62,986 bases of DNA from Sterolibacterium sp964437515 (GCA_964437515.1 CAYTHB010000009.1:1-62986), one strand, 5' to 3'; counted from the stretch's first letter, positions 35,064-44,195 are shown. Made by a program: numbers and translations. Notes: generated from the sequence alone by a model not told the origin.

Positions 35064-36134
35064 TCAAGGGCGTGAGGTGCGTGAGGTGCGTGAGGCACGG
35101 TAACGCAAAATCTGACCATCATCCAGCCGCTCGATGCGCTGCTGATGTTCAAGATAATTCAAGTGGGCGATGGTTTCACCCATCGCAAACTGTAACTGGT
35201 GTGGATCGCTGATATCACGATCGAAGAGCGCGGGGAGCAGATCTGCTGCGGATTTGGGCGCAGTGGTGCAGGCTGCACAAAGCGCGTCGCAACGGCGAAT
35301 GTGATGCTGCTGGAGTTGTTCGACACGCTCATGCAGACCGCGGAAAGGTTTGCCGTGAGAAGGCAGAACCAGTGTGTCTGGTGGCAGAGGCAGGAAGCGT
35401 TCGAGCGATGTCAGATATTCATACAGGGAATCATTGTCCGGCGTGGCGGCACTCACATGAATGTTGGTGGTGATGCGTGGCAGCAGCATGTCGCCGGAAA
35501 TCAGGATACGGAGTGACTCACAGTACAAGGCGGCGTGTTCGGGGGCGTGCCCATAGCCGATGATGACTCGCCAAGTGTGATTGCCGATCTTGATTTCATC
35601 GTGGTCGCGCAATCGCGTATACGTGTGCGGCATGGTGGGAACGCCGCGCAAAAACGCATTTCCACGCGATTCAAAGGTGGCCGCACGTTCGGCATCAAGG
35701 CCATGACGCACAAAAAAGGCCAGTGCGGCCGGATAGCCGTAGCCATCCACACCTGCACGCAGCAAATGAGCGACAGCAAATTCTCCCTGTGTCATCCACA
35801 GACGCGCACCACTTTGCTGTTCGAGCCAGCCGGCCAGTCCGAGATGATCGGGGTGGCAATGCGTGACAATCTGTCGGGTCAGGTGATATTGCGTCAGCAA
35901 CTGTTGCCAGTGCGCCTTGACGCCATCCAGCGCGATTCCTGTATCCACGGCGGCCCAGCCTGTGACGGATGTAGATGTATTGGCATCGACATCAGCATCG
36001 ACATCATGGTCTGCGATTAACCACAGATTGACGTGATCCAGTGCAAAGGGCAAAGGCATGCGTATCCAACGCAAGCCCTCGACAATTTCCAGTGCTGTAC
36101 CCGCATCAGGTAATTGTTCGTAGGGATAGTGCAT
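35064..36134 (-). CDS. Metallo-beta-lactamase-fold hydrolase
   Basis: 356 residues from the ATG at 36134; a GTG 14 codons upstream is possible and neither has a clear ribosome site. The metal motif THCHPDHLGLAG (HxHxDH), GYGHAPEHAALY and LPSHGKPF are typical of MBL hydrolases related to glyoxalase II and LACTB2-type thioesterases, with a C-terminal winged-helix-like region. It may cleave an acyl-CoA or thioester. The C-terminus ASRTSRTSRP is encoded by a 9-base tandem repeat and looks recently extended. It lies upstream of phaC on the same strand. Confidence 0.8.
   Translation of the reverse strand: MHYPYEQLPDAGTALEIVEGLRWIRMPLPFALDHVNLWLIADHDVDADVDANTSTSVTGWAAVDTGIALDGVKAHWQQLLTQYHLTRQIVTHCHPDHLGLAGWLEQQSGARLWMTQGEFAVAHLLRAGVDGYGYPAALAFFVRHGLDAERAATFESRGNAFLRGVPTMPHTYTRLRDHDEIKIGNHTWRVIIGYGHAPEHAALYCESLRILISGDMLLPRITTNIHVSAATPDNDSLYEYLTSLERFLPLPPDTLVLPSHGKPFRGLHERVEQLQQHHIRRCDALCAACTTAPKSAADLLPALFDRDISDPHQLQFAMGETIAHLNYLEHQQRIERLDDGQILRYRASRTSRTSRP
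35071..35097. repeat. 9-base tandem repeat at the 3' end of MBL gene
   Basis: CGTGAGGTG, CGTGAGGTG and CGTGAGGCA in tandem encode the repeated Arg-Thr-Ser tail. They resemble the CGTGAAGTG repeat ending speD at about 26010-26034. Confidence 0.85.
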
Positions 36135-36316
36135 GGTGCGTGGAGGCTTCAGTGGGGGAAGAGTGCAATGTTGCACGGGACGTGTTCCCGTCCCGGTAAC
36201 GGATGAGATGAAACCGGCATTTTAGCGCACAAAATTTGTGCATCGCAACAATTTACGCGTTGTCTGTCTTTATTGAAGACACGGTTTCGAAATTGGACCA
36301 AAGAGGACGTGTTTTT

Positions 36317-37123
36317 TTAGATGCCGTAGCCACCCGAGACGGCGATGGTCTGGCCAGTGACGTAGTTTGCCGTGGCGAGATACCAAGCGGCTTCGGCGAC
36401 TTCTTCGGGCTGGCCGTAGCGTTTGAGGCACAGGTTGCGCTGTACGGCCTGATGCCAGCGTTCGTCGAAGTGGCCTTGTTGTTTCAGGCGCAGGAAGATG
36501 CCGCTTTCGATTACGCCGACGGCGATGGCGTTGGCGCGGATCTTGTGCCGTCCTTCTTCACGGGCGATGCCGCGCAGCAGCGCGTCGTTGCAGGCTTTGG
36601 GGGCGACGGAGAGCGCGTCGCCATCCGGCCAGCGTTGCATCCCGCAGGTGGACAGATGTACATAGGAGCCGCCGCCTCCGGCACGCAGATGTGGCAGGGT
36701 GTGGTGAATTACGTTGAAAAAACCGTTGCTATCGGCATCCAGCACGCTGCGCCACATTTCAGGCGTGAGCTCGGCGATGCGTCGCTGGTCGATGTCCGAA
36801 CCGCTGGCAACGATGACCGTATGGATGCGCTGCGTGGTGGTGATGGCTGCAATTGCTGCTGCGACGCTGGTTTCATCGGCGATGTCCATGCCATGCACGC
36901 TGGCTTGCCTGCCCATCGCCCGCACCGCCTGCGCCACCTCCTCCGCACGCGCTTGATTGCTCCGGTAAGTCAGTGCAATGTCGCAACCCCGCGCGGCGAA
37001 ATGCTGGCAGATGACGCTGCCCATGCCGCCGCTGCCGCCAATAACCAGCGCCACACCATTCTCGAAAAGTGAGTGTGTGCTATCGAAAAAAACCGCGTGT
37101 TTACTTGCTATTTGTCTCGACAT
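36317..37123 (-). CDS. SDR-family oxidoreductase with atypical active site
   Basis: 268 residues from the ATG at 37123. Rossmann motif GGSGGMG (29-35) and the C-terminal NYVTGQTIAVSGGYGI are classical SDR. S158 aligns with the catalytic Ser, but the YxxxK motif reads SVAPK (172-176), so Ser172 replaces the usual Tyr while K176 remains. The gene starts 23 bases inside the 3' end of fbiC, so the two are coupled. It may be a binding or regulatory SDR, or use another proton donor. Any role with deazaflavin is inference. Confidence 0.8.
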   Translation of the reverse strand: MSRQIASKHAVFFDSTHSLFENGVALVIGGSGGMGSVICQHFAARGCDIALTYRSNQARAEEVAQAVRAMGRQASVHGMDIADETSVAAAIAAITTTQRIHTVIVASGSDIDQRRIAELTPEMWRSVLDADSNGFFNVIHHTLPHLRAGGGGSYVHLSTCGMQRWPDGDALSVAPKACNDALLRGIAREEGRHKIRANAIAVGVIESGIFLRLKQQGHFDERWHQAVQRNLCLKRYGQPEEVAEAAWYLATANYVTGQTIAVSGGYGI

Positions 37124-39614
37124 TGAAACGCACCAGCATACGTCGCGGCTTGCCGTTGGACTTGCCGCTGTCCATGTTGTTGATGACCGGCTCCAGCGGC
37201 GCGGCACTGCGCCCGGCGTGCTGCCGTTCCGCGCTCACTTCGCCGTAGTCGGTGCTGCGCTGACGCGGCTGACGCGCGGCATTGCGGATCAATTCTTCCA
37301 GCTCCTCCGGTGTTTTACCTTCGCCATGCGTCGCTCCGGCGGAACGGGTGATGGTTTCGTTCATCAGCGTGCCGCCGACGTCATCGCAACCTGCGCCCAG
37401 TGCCACACGCACGCCGGCATCGCCGAGTTTCACCCAAGAGGCTTGAATGTGGTCAATCTGCCCATGCAGCGCGAGACGGGCGACGGCGTGCATCAGGATG
37501 ACTTCGCGGAAGGTCGGCCCTTTGCGCGCGCGCCCTTTGAGGTAGAGCGGGGCTTCCATCGGCACGAAGGGCAGCGGTACGAACTCGGTGAAACCTTTGG
37601 TGCCCACTTGAATGTCGCGCACGCGGCGCAGATGGCGCGCCCAGTGTTTGTAACGATCGACATGGCCGAACATGATGGTGGCCGTGGTTTTCAGGCCGAC
37701 CACATGCGCGGTTTCGATGACCTGCATCCATTGACGGGTGTTGATTTTGTCCGGGCAGAGCACGGCGCGCACCTCGTCATCGAGCACTTCCGCCGCCGTG
37801 CCGGGCAGCGTATTGAGGCCGCGTTCCTTGAGCTGACGCAGGTAGTCATCAACCGGCATGTCCAGGGTCAGCGCGCCTTGCCAGACTTCCAGCGGCGAAT
37901 AGGCGTGGATGTGCATATGCGGCGTTTCGCGGCGCACGATGTCGAGGATATCGAAGTAAGTTTGCCCGGTGTAATCGGGGTGGATGCCGCCTTGCAGGCA
38001 AACTTCCGTCGCCCCGCGCGCCCAGGCTTCGCGGCAGCGGCGAGCGATTTCCGTTTCATCCAAATCGTAAGGCTGGCCGCGCAGGTTTTCGCTCATCTTG
38101 CCCTTGGAGAAGGCGCAGAACTGGCATTTGAAATAGCAAACGTTGGTGTAATTGATGTTGCGCGTCACCACATAGCTGACGGTTGCGCCATTCACCTGCT
38201 GACGCAGTTGGTCAGCCTGCTGACAGACATAAGCAAAATCCGCTCCGCGTGCCTGAAACAGACGAATGATGTCTGCCTCAGTCAGTTCCTCACCTATCGA
38301 GGAACGACGGGCAATATTTCGTAAGTCAGTACTAACATTTTCATCGGTAACCGGTGTGTTCAACCAGTTCAAATCTTCCTCGGGCAAGGGGTGATCCTGT
38401 CCCGGAACCCAGTCATTGCTACGCGCCAGCCCCTCGCCGTCGATGCTTTGCAGAATGGCGGTGCGCAGGTTGGCATCCACCCACTGCGCGCCATCGAGCG
38501 CGTATTGCGGATAAATGGTCAGGCGTTCCTGGAGGAATTTGCCGGTCGAAGCGGTTTCGCGCGCCAGTTGGTCGAGATGCGGCCACGGGGCTTCGGGATT
38601 GACGAAATCCGGCGTGACCGGCGAAACCCCGCCCCAGTCATTGATGCCCGCAGCAATCAACTGCGGCAGCACGCCGGGGTTGAGATTGGGCGGCACCTGG
38701 ATGCTCATCTGCGCACCAAAAATCAGACGGGTGACCGCCAGCGTCCACAGCAGATCGTCGAGCGAAGGCTCGGGCGCGTCGGCCATCAACGTATCCGGTT
38801 TGGCGCGGAAATTCTGGACGATGATTTCCTGAATGTGGCCATAGCGTTCATGCAGCTCGCGCAAGGCGAGCAACGATTCGATGCGCTCGCGGCGCGTCTC
38901 ACCGATGCCAATCAGGATGCCCGAGGTGAACGGCACTTTCGCTTCACCCGCTAGACGCAGAGTTTCCAGCCGTCGCACCGGTTGCTTGTCGGGCGAACCG
39001 TAATGCGGCATCCCCTTTTCGCACAGGCGCGGTGAGACGGATTCGAGCATCAGCCCCATCGAAGGCGAGACCTTGCGCAGCATTGCCAGTTCAGTCGCAT
39101 CCATGCAGCCCGGATTGACATGCGGCAACAGCCCCGTCTGGCGGAAAATCTCCCCCGCCACATGCGCGACGTAATCCAGCGTCGTGGCAAAGCCCATCTG
39201 CGCAAGTGCGTCGCGCGCCGCCTGATAACGCAGCTCGGGACGCTCGCCCAAGGTCAGCAAAGCCTCCTTGCAGCCCTGCTGTTTTGCGGCATGGGCAGCC
39301 GCCAGCACTTCGTCCAGCGACATGTAGGCACTGCTTACCTCGCGCGGTGTGCTGGCGAAAGTGCAGTAATGACAGACATCGCGACACAGCTTGGTAATCG
39401 GTAAAAAAACCTTGCGCGAGTAGGTGATGACGTTACGAAAACCCTGATCGCGCAACTGAACGGCAGAGGCCATCAGAGCCGCTGTATCCGTGACATCGGC
39501 CAGGGCGAGAGCTTGATCCGGGCTCATCGTGCCGTTGTAATCTGCTGCCCAGGGGCGCAGCAGATGGGGGGGGATGCTGTCATTCATGATGCAAGGGGGA
39601 GGTTTTGTGGTCAC
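37101..39614 (-). CDS. fbiC: Bifunctional FO synthase (CofG-CofH fusion)
   Basis: 837 residues with two radical SAM domains. The CofG half has the cluster motif C77, C81, C84 (CRDVCHYC); the CofH half has C493, C497, C500 (CYFKCQFC). Together they build 7,8-didemethyl-8-hydroxy-5-deazariboflavin (FO), the F420 chromophore, from tyrosine and a ribityl-uracil. The fused form is usual in actinobacteria and known in some proteobacteria. The start may be the GTG at 39614 or the ATG at 39587. A C-terminal 60-residue tail extends past the second barrel and overlaps the SDR start. No other F420 gene is in the window. Confidence 0.92.
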   Translation of the reverse strand: MTTKPPPCIMNDSIPPHLLRPWAADYNGTMSPDQALALADVTDTAALMASAVQLRDQGFRNVITYSRKVFLPITKLCRDVCHYCTFASTPREVSSAYMSLDEVLAAAHAAKQQGCKEALLTLGERPELRYQAARDALAQMGFATTLDYVAHVAGEIFRQTGLLPHVNPGCMDATELAMLRKVSPSMGLMLESVSPRLCEKGMPHYGSPDKQPVRRLETLRLAGEAKVPFTSGILIGIGETRRERIESLLALRELHERYGHIQEIIVQNFRAKPDTLMADAPEPSLDDLLWTLAVTRLIFGAQMSIQVPPNLNPGVLPQLIAAGINDWGGVSPVTPDFVNPEAPWPHLDQLARETASTGKFLQERLTIYPQYALDGAQWVDANLRTAILQSIDGEGLARSNDWVPGQDHPLPEEDLNWLNTPVTDENVSTDLRNIARRSSIGEELTEADIIRLFQARGADFAYVCQQADQLRQQVNGATVSYVVTRNINYTNVCYFKCQFCAFSKGKMSENLRGQPYDLDETEIARRCREAWARGATEVCLQGGIHPDYTGQTYFDILDIVRRETPHMHIHAYSPLEVWQGALTLDMPVDDYLRQLKERGLNTLPGTAAEVLDDEVRAVLCPDKINTRQWMQVIETAHVVGLKTTATIMFGHVDRYKHWARHLRRVRDIQVGTKGFTEFVPLPFVPMEAPLYLKGRARKGPTFREVILMHAVARLALHGQIDHIQASWVKLGDAGVRVALGAGCDDVGGTLMNETITRSAGATHGEGKTPEELEELIRNAARQPRQRSTDYGEVSAERQHAGRSAAPLEPVINNMDSGKSNGKPRRMLVRFNVETNSK

Positions 39615-39852
39615 GCCTGGCGGGAGCGGTGGAAAACACGAACAAAATCCTGTGCGTGAGCTATGAGCTGAATCATCAATATAACCGACGATATTACCGT
39701 ATTACGGCAGGTCGAGTGATCTTGCCAGCGGCTTGCCGCAGCCAGCCTACCCCAAATGGGCAGCAATTTTTCGCGTGAAAAATCGTAACTGTTTTATCAT
39801 TGAGGGTTACGCATATATTGCCTTTATTCCCTCTTGCCCGCTTGAATCCCTC

Positions 39853-40041
39853 ATGGAATCTTTACTGGATATGAACGCTGAACTGCAGGAGCTTGCAGCG
39901 ATTGAAGCTGAAGCCATTGGCTGGCTTCCCTTGGGAGATCATGCCTATCTGCATACCGCCAAGCCTGATGAGCTCGTTGTGACGGTGGTGGGTGTCATGG
40001 ATGCCGCCATGTCGAATGGCAATGTCTTGTGGATCGGATAA
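39853..40041 (+). CDS. Short hypothetical protein
   Basis: 62 residues from an ATG at 39853 (or 102 from 39733). It is acidic at the start (MESLLDMNAELQELAAIEAE), then forms a short beta-rich segment. There is no clear ribosome site and no family that I recognise. It fills the 580-base gap between fbiC and argC. It could be non-coding. Confidence 0.3.
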   Translation: MESLLDMNAELQELAAIEAEAIGWLPLGDHAYLHTAKPDELVVTVVGVMDAAMSNGNVLWIG

Positions 40042-40120
40042 ATCAGGCAATACAAGAGTCTTCCCTTCAATTTGTAAACTTATAAAAGGAGCGGGATCGC
40101 GCGAGAAGTCGGGGCTGTAG

Positions 40121-40145
40121 ATGATTGATGATTGATCAATGATCG
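40121..40145. repeat. Short repeat and palindrome in argC leader
   Basis: ATGATTG occurs twice in tandem (40121-40134), running into the palindrome ATTGATCAAT (40131-40140), 25-40 bases before the argC ATG. It may be an operator or another of the short tandem duplications seen here. Confidence 0.45.
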
Positions 40146-40169
40146 GCTTGCGCATTCCATCAATTTGCC

Positions 40170-41204
40170 ATGATCAAGGTCGGTGTTGTCGGTGGAACAG
40201 GGTATACCGGTGTCGAACTGCTTAGATTGCTGGCGCGACATCCCCAGGTCGAGCTCAAGGCGATTACGTCGCGGGGTGAAGCGGGAACGGCGGTTGCCGA
40301 TATGTTTCCGAGCTTGCGCGGGCATGTATCGCTGAAATTTTCAGACCCGGCGCAGTCTCCGCTGTCCGACTGTGACGTGGTGTTTTTTGCAACGCCCAAT
40401 GGTATTGCCATGCAGCAGGCGCGCGCGTTGCTGGATGCGGGGGTTCGGGTCATCGATCTGGCTGCGGATTTTCGCATCAAGGATATTGCCGTTTGGGAAA
40501 AATGGTATGGCATGAGCCATGCCAGCCCCGATCTCGTGGCCGAAGCGGTTTATGGTTTGCCGGAAATCAACCGTGATCAAATCCGGAGCCAGAGTACGCG
40601 TCTCATCGCCAATCCTGGCTGCTATCCAACGGCAACGCAACTGGGTTTTTTGCCCTTGGTTGAAGCGGGTTGTATTGATCTGGCGCATCTGGTCGCAGAT
40701 GTGAAATCCGGTGTTTCGGGAGCGGGACGCAAGGCGGAAGTGCACACCCTGTTTTCGGAAGCGTCGGATAACTTCAAGGCATACGGCGTGGCAGGTCACC
40801 GACATCTCCCTGAAATTGCGCAAGGTTTGTCGCGCGTGGCGGGGCAAGCTGTGGGACTGACGTTTGTGCCTCATCTCACCCCCCTCATTCGCGGCATCCA
40901 TGCCACGCTCTATGCGCGCATCACGCGTGAGGAGGATTTTCAGGCGTTGTTTGAAAAACGCTATGCCGGAGAGCCTTTTGTCGATGTGCTGCCTCCCGGA
41001 AGCCATCCTGAAACACGTTCGGTGCGTGCCGCCAATCTGTGTCGGATTGCTATCCATCGTCCACAAGGCGGCGACACGCTGGTGATTCTCTCGGTCATCG
41101 ACAATCTGGTCAAAGGTGCTGCGGGTCAGGCGGTGCAAAATATGAATCTGATGTTTGGATGTGATGAGTCTCTCGGACTCGACCTCGTCCCCGTGCTACC
41201 CTGA
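40170..41204 (+). CDS. argC: N-acetyl-gamma-glutamyl-phosphate reductase
   Basis: 344 residues. It has the N-terminal NADP motif GVVGGTGYTGVELLRLL, active-site C151 in IANPGCYPT, and the late GHRHLPEI and FVPHLTPLIRG segments. It performs the third step of arginine biosynthesis, reducing the acyl-phosphate to N-acetylglutamate semialdehyde. It is the long (type 1) form. A tandem-repeat spacer separates it from erpA. Confidence 0.95.
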   Translation: MIKVGVVGGTGYTGVELLRLLARHPQVELKAITSRGEAGTAVADMFPSLRGHVSLKFSDPAQSPLSDCDVVFFATPNGIAMQQARALLDAGVRVIDLAADFRIKDIAVWEKWYGMSHASPDLVAEAVYGLPEINRDQIRSQSTRLIANPGCYPTATQLGFLPLVEAGCIDLAHLVADVKSGVSGAGRKAEVHTLFSEASDNFKAYGVAGHRHLPEIAQGLSRVAGQAVGLTFVPHLTPLIRGIHATLYARITREEDFQALFEKRYAGEPFVDVLPPGSHPETRSVRAANLCRIAIHRPQGGDTLVILSVIDNLVKGAAGQAVQNMNLMFGCDESLGLDLVPVLP

Positions 41205-41280
41205 TAGACGGCGCTGGGCGGTTTTTGGAACTCTCATAAACTCAATGAATCCAAGCCAGACCGACGAAGCCGCATGGTGA

Positions 41281-41312
41281 GTTGGTAAGTTGGTAAATTG
41301 ATAAATTGGTAA
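41281..41312. repeat. Four 8-base tandem repeats
   Basis: GTTGGTAA, GTTGGTAA, ATTGATAA, ATTGGTAA in tandem in the 222-base argC-erpA spacer. Slippage-prone; no open frame crosses it. Confidence 0.85.
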
Positions 41313-41426
41313 AGGTGTGAAGTTTTGAATTTTTGAATACCAGTATCCAGAGTACAATAATACTTTCGCCGATTGTGCGTTGTTGTGCTTTAATCAAATC
41401 AGAATTTACCCTCAAGGAGTTCTCTC

Positions 41427-41777
41427 ATGAATGCCCCCGCTGAAATGCCCATGCCCATGGTTTTTACCGATAAAGCCGTTGAGAAGGTTCGCGATCTCAT
41501 GGCAGAAGAAGGTAACCCCGATCTCAAATTGCGCGTGTTTGTCAGCGGCGGTGGCTGTTCGGGTTTCCAATATGGTTTCACCTTCGAAGAAGAGATCAAC
41601 GAAGATGACACCGTGGTAGAAAAAGAAGGCGTGCAACTGCTGGTTGATCCGATGAGCTATCAGTACCTCGTCGGTGCTGAAATCGACTATTCCGAAAGCC
41701 TGCAAGGTTCGCAATTCGTCATCAAGAACCCGAACGCCCAATCGACCTGTGGCTGCGGATCTTCGTTCTCGGCTTGA
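41427..41777 (+). CDS. erpA: Iron-sulfur cluster insertion protein ErpA
   Basis: A 116-residue A-type carrier. Cluster cysteines are C44 in GGGCSGFQYG and C108/C110 in STCGCGSSF. AAGGAG precedes the ATG. ErpA delivers [4Fe-4S] clusters to apo-enzymes. It converges with the C25 dehydrogenase operon, which needs five clusters per complex, though a dedicated link is only suggestive: argC-erpA adjacency is also seen in other betaproteobacteria. Confidence 0.93.
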   Translation: MNAPAEMPMPMVFTDKAVEKVRDLMAEEGNPDLKLRVFVSGGGCSGFQYGFTFEEEINEDDTVVEKEGVQLLVDPMSYQYLVGAEIDYSESLQGSQFVIKNPNAQSTCGCGSSFSA

Positions 41778-41847
41778 TGGCTTGAGCGACTTTGAGCGTT
41801 GAGCTTCCTGACGTTTCTTCATTCAGGAAGCCGCCCCCGGAAACAAA

Positions 41848-41885
41848 AATTCCCCTTACCTGCTGTCATGCTGGTAAGGGGAATT
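41848..41885. terminator. Bidirectional terminator of C25 dehydrogenase operon and erpA
   Basis: A perfect 13-base stem, AATTCCCCTTACC (41848-41860) and GGTAAGGGGAATT (41873-41885), with a 12-base loop. Read on the minus strand it is followed by TTTTTGTTT, a strong intrinsic terminator for the dehydrogenase operon; on the plus strand the T run is weaker. Confidence 0.88.
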
Positions 41886-41949
41886 GTGTTTGTACTATCG
41901 ATTAGAGTGAGAGTGGGGTTCGGTCAATCGACGTCGCAATATTGCAACA

Positions 41950-42537
41950 TCAGCCGACGATAGGCGTCAGCCGTCTGGCTTCTTGCAGATGTTCGCGGAA
42001 CAGGCTGAGCATACGCGCCAGTTGCGGTTCTGCGGTCGCATTCAGTTGTTCCTGCGCCAGATCGAGCCAGGGCAGAAAGTAGGTTTTGCTTAAATGCTGA
42101 ATGATGACGGGCTCTTCCTGTTCAACCGCCATGGCAAAGATTTCGCAGGCGGGCCCAAGCTGATCGGGTGACAGACGGGCATGTCCCCAGCTCAAGCCCA
42201 GATGGTCGGCGGCACGCATGAAGTCTTCACGCGCTCCTGCACCGTCGATGTTCATCAGGGAATGAATCAATGCAGGAATCGGTGCTTGCGGAATACCGAC
42301 CTGAAAGGTGTTCCAGTAATTGATGCGTATCGACTCGAAGTCGCCGGGAAGCTCAAGCGCTTCCCAAGCGGCGGCACGCAGGTCGTCCTCGGTGAGCGTG
42401 CTCCATAGCGCGCTCCACGCAAGGAAATTGAGGGTCTGTGGGCGCAGTTGATCTGCCATATCGGCCAGCGCTTCTGCGGTAATTTCCGCTTCTGGCGGGG
42501 CTGCGGGCAAATCCCCAGGGGTTGTGTCCGACATCAT
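41950..42537 (-). CDS. TorD/NarJ-like chaperone of the molybdoenzyme (delta)
   Basis: 195 residues, mostly helical, with the family pattern PALIHSLMNIDGAGAREDFMRAADHLGLS and ACEIFAMAVEQEEPVIIQHLSKTYFLPWLDL. Such proteins (NarJ, DdhD, EbdD) bind the alpha subunit's Tat peptide and hold it until molybdenum cofactor is in place; they are not part of the mature enzyme. It is the last gene of the operon, 24 bases after the gamma subunit gene. A second start codon one residue later is equally possible. Confidence 0.82.
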   Translation of the reverse strand: MMSDTTPGDLPAAPPEAEITAEALADMADQLRPQTLNFLAWSALWSTLTEDDLRAAAWEALELPGDFESIRINYWNTFQVGIPQAPIPALIHSLMNIDGAGAREDFMRAADHLGLSWGHARLSPDQLGPACEIFAMAVEQEEPVIIQHLSKTYFLPWLDLAQEQLNATAEPQLARMLSLFREHLQEARRLTPIVG

Positions 42538-42561
42538 CAGTCCCTCAATGGCGTGTCAAAA

Positions 42562-43107
42562 TCAGGCGATGGCCAGCCAGCCCGGGCTGACCGACTTGAG
42601 TCCGCCACGATCCTGATGCTCGCCCAGCCAGATCGCGAAGCCTACTTGCTTGAATTGGGTCAGTACCGGCCATTCGCCAATGTCAAAGCGTACTGTCCAG
42701 CGACCATTGGCGTGTTCGGCTGCGACCGTCCAGTCGGCCGGGGCTTCGTTACGATGCATGGTGCCCAGACCTTCAGCCTGCATACGCCAGGGGCGTTCGC
42801 GATCTGCCTTCCACAACAGACCTTCGACCGGGTCTTCTTTTGAACCCATGGTGATCCACTGGGCGTTTTCGGTGGCAGGAACCAGCAGGGCGCAGCAGTC
42901 GAGAAACTTGTCGGTTTCCCGCGCAATGCTCTTTACGGGATTGGGGCAAGGCCAGGAGAGGGTTACTTTCCAGCCTTTGTCCGCAGCTTCCACGGTCAGA
43001 TCAGCCTGAGGAATTCCCGGTACGATACGGTCTTCATAGGCTTTGGCGATGTAGCCACCGGGTTGGGGGGCGGTCGGTGCCGCGATCAGGGCAACAGTTT
43101 TTTTCAT
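42562..43107 (-). CDS. Heme b gamma subunit of C25/ethylbenzene dehydrogenase-type enzyme
   Basis: 181 residues, a beta-sandwich domain like EbdC/DdhC. M87 in ITMGSKEDPV and K171 in GGLKSVSPGW sit where the Met and Lys heme ligands fall in ethylbenzene dehydrogenase. There is no signal peptide, so it must leave the cytoplasm with the Tat-exported alpha subunit. The heme passes electrons to a periplasmic cytochrome c. It lies between the beta and delta genes. Family assignment is firm; ligands are by my alignment. Confidence 0.85.
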   Translation of the reverse strand: MKKTVALIAAPTAPQPGGYIAKAYEDRIVPGIPQADLTVEAADKGWKVTLSWPCPNPVKSIARETDKFLDCCALLVPATENAQWITMGSKEDPVEGLLWKADRERPWRMQAEGLGTMHRNEAPADWTVAAEHANGRWTVRFDIGEWPVLTQFKQVGFAIWLGEHQDRGGLKSVSPGWLAIA

Positions 43108-43139
43108 GTGAATGTTCCTCGTCTATCTTCGCGGGCAGA

Positions 43140-44195
43140 TCAGTGGTGTTCGCCGAAAACTTCGCGCTGCTGCGGGGCGAGCTTGAAGTTGTCGTTCCAG
43201 TTGTAGGCAATGAGCAGATCCATCAGTTCGCTCTTTTCGCCACGCTTTTTCTTGTCGCGCTCGGCGTGCAGGATGTCGAGCACTTCCTTGACGCGCGGTC
43301 CGAAGAGTGACTCAAGATAGGCCAGCGGGATGCGCGGCTCATCGGTGGGCTTGCCGTTTTCATCCAGTTTCGGCGGGCTCATCGGCGGGACGTAGAACAC
43401 ATTCGGCCCCAGCCCCCATTCACCATGCAAGGGCAGTGCGACCTTGTATTTCTCGACCAGCTTCCAGATCGGACCGTCCTGGTCGTCGCGATAGCCGACG
43501 AAGCGCAGACGGCCGGGGCATTGGCGTGCACAAGCAGGTGCCACGCCTTCTTCCACACGCGGTGCGCAGAAAATGCACTTGGCGGAAACTTGGCGAACGT
43601 GATCGAAATACACCTTCTTGTAGGGACAGGCTTCGACGCAGAAACGATAGCCGTGACAACGATCCTGATTCACCAGTACGATGCCGTCATGTTCACGTTT
43701 TTCGATGGCACCACGCGGGCAGGCATCCTTACAGGCCGGATGCGTGCAGTGGTTACACAGACGTGGCAGATAGAAGTAGTGATTGTCCTTGGGATATTGA
43801 CCGGTGCCTTCATCTTCATCAAAGTTCGGCCCCCACTTCACTTCTTCCTTGGGCTTGATCCAGATTTTGACTTCCTGACCTGTGGAGGCGAGGGCATCCT
43901 TGTGGTTGAAGCTCCAGGAGCGGCCATAGCCGGTGTCGAGATTCGGCACTTGCCCGCGCTTGACTTCGCCCTTGTCGGTGCGGCCACCAATTTGCGGATA
44001 GTTGGCGGGATAACCTTTGCCGGGCAGCGTTTCGACACTGTTCCAGTAAGCGTAATCCGTGCCTGGATCGGTATTCCACATTTTTTTGCAGGCGATGCTG
44101 CAAGTGTGACAGCCCAGGCATTTGTTTAGATCCAATATCATCGAAACTTGCCGCTGGGCGGGGGGTTTTGCGGGCGTGGGCGTTTGCGTGCTCAT
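43140..44195 (-). CDS. Iron-sulfur beta subunit of C25 dehydrogenase-type enzyme
   Basis: A 351-residue NarH/EbdB-like ferredoxin subunit. Four cysteine sets are visible: C26/C29/C32/C36, C147/C150/C155/C159, C180/Y183/C186/C190 and C207/C210/C222/C226. Y183 replaces one cysteine (CHGYRFC), which predicts one [3Fe-4S] beside three [4Fe-4S] clusters, as in ethylbenzene dehydrogenase. It wires the molybdenum subunit to the heme subunit and has no leader of its own. The gene is 40 bases after the alpha subunit gene. Confidence 0.92.
   Translation of the reverse strand: MSTQTPTPAKPPAQRQVSMILDLNKCLGCHTCSIACKKMWNTDPGTDYAYWNSVETLPGKGYPANYPQIGGRTDKGEVKRGQVPNLDTGYGRSWSFNHKDALASTGQEVKIWIKPKEEVKWGPNFDEDEGTGQYPKDNHYFYLPRLCNHCTHPACKDACPRGAIEKREHDGIVLVNQDRCHGYRFCVEACPYKKVYFDHVRQVSAKCIFCAPRVEEGVAPACARQCPGRLRFVGYRDDQDGPIWKLVEKYKVALPLHGEWGLGPNVFYVPPMSPPKLDENGKPTDEPRIPLAYLESLFGPRVKEVLDILHAERDKKKRGEKSELMDLLIAYNWNDNFKLAPQQREVFGEHH

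Noticed and set aside
36978..38324. 448-residue plus-strand open frame
   Set aside because: It runs antisense to fbiC, whose two radical SAM motifs are intact. The frame is a shadow created by GC-rich codon bias and has no recognisable domain.
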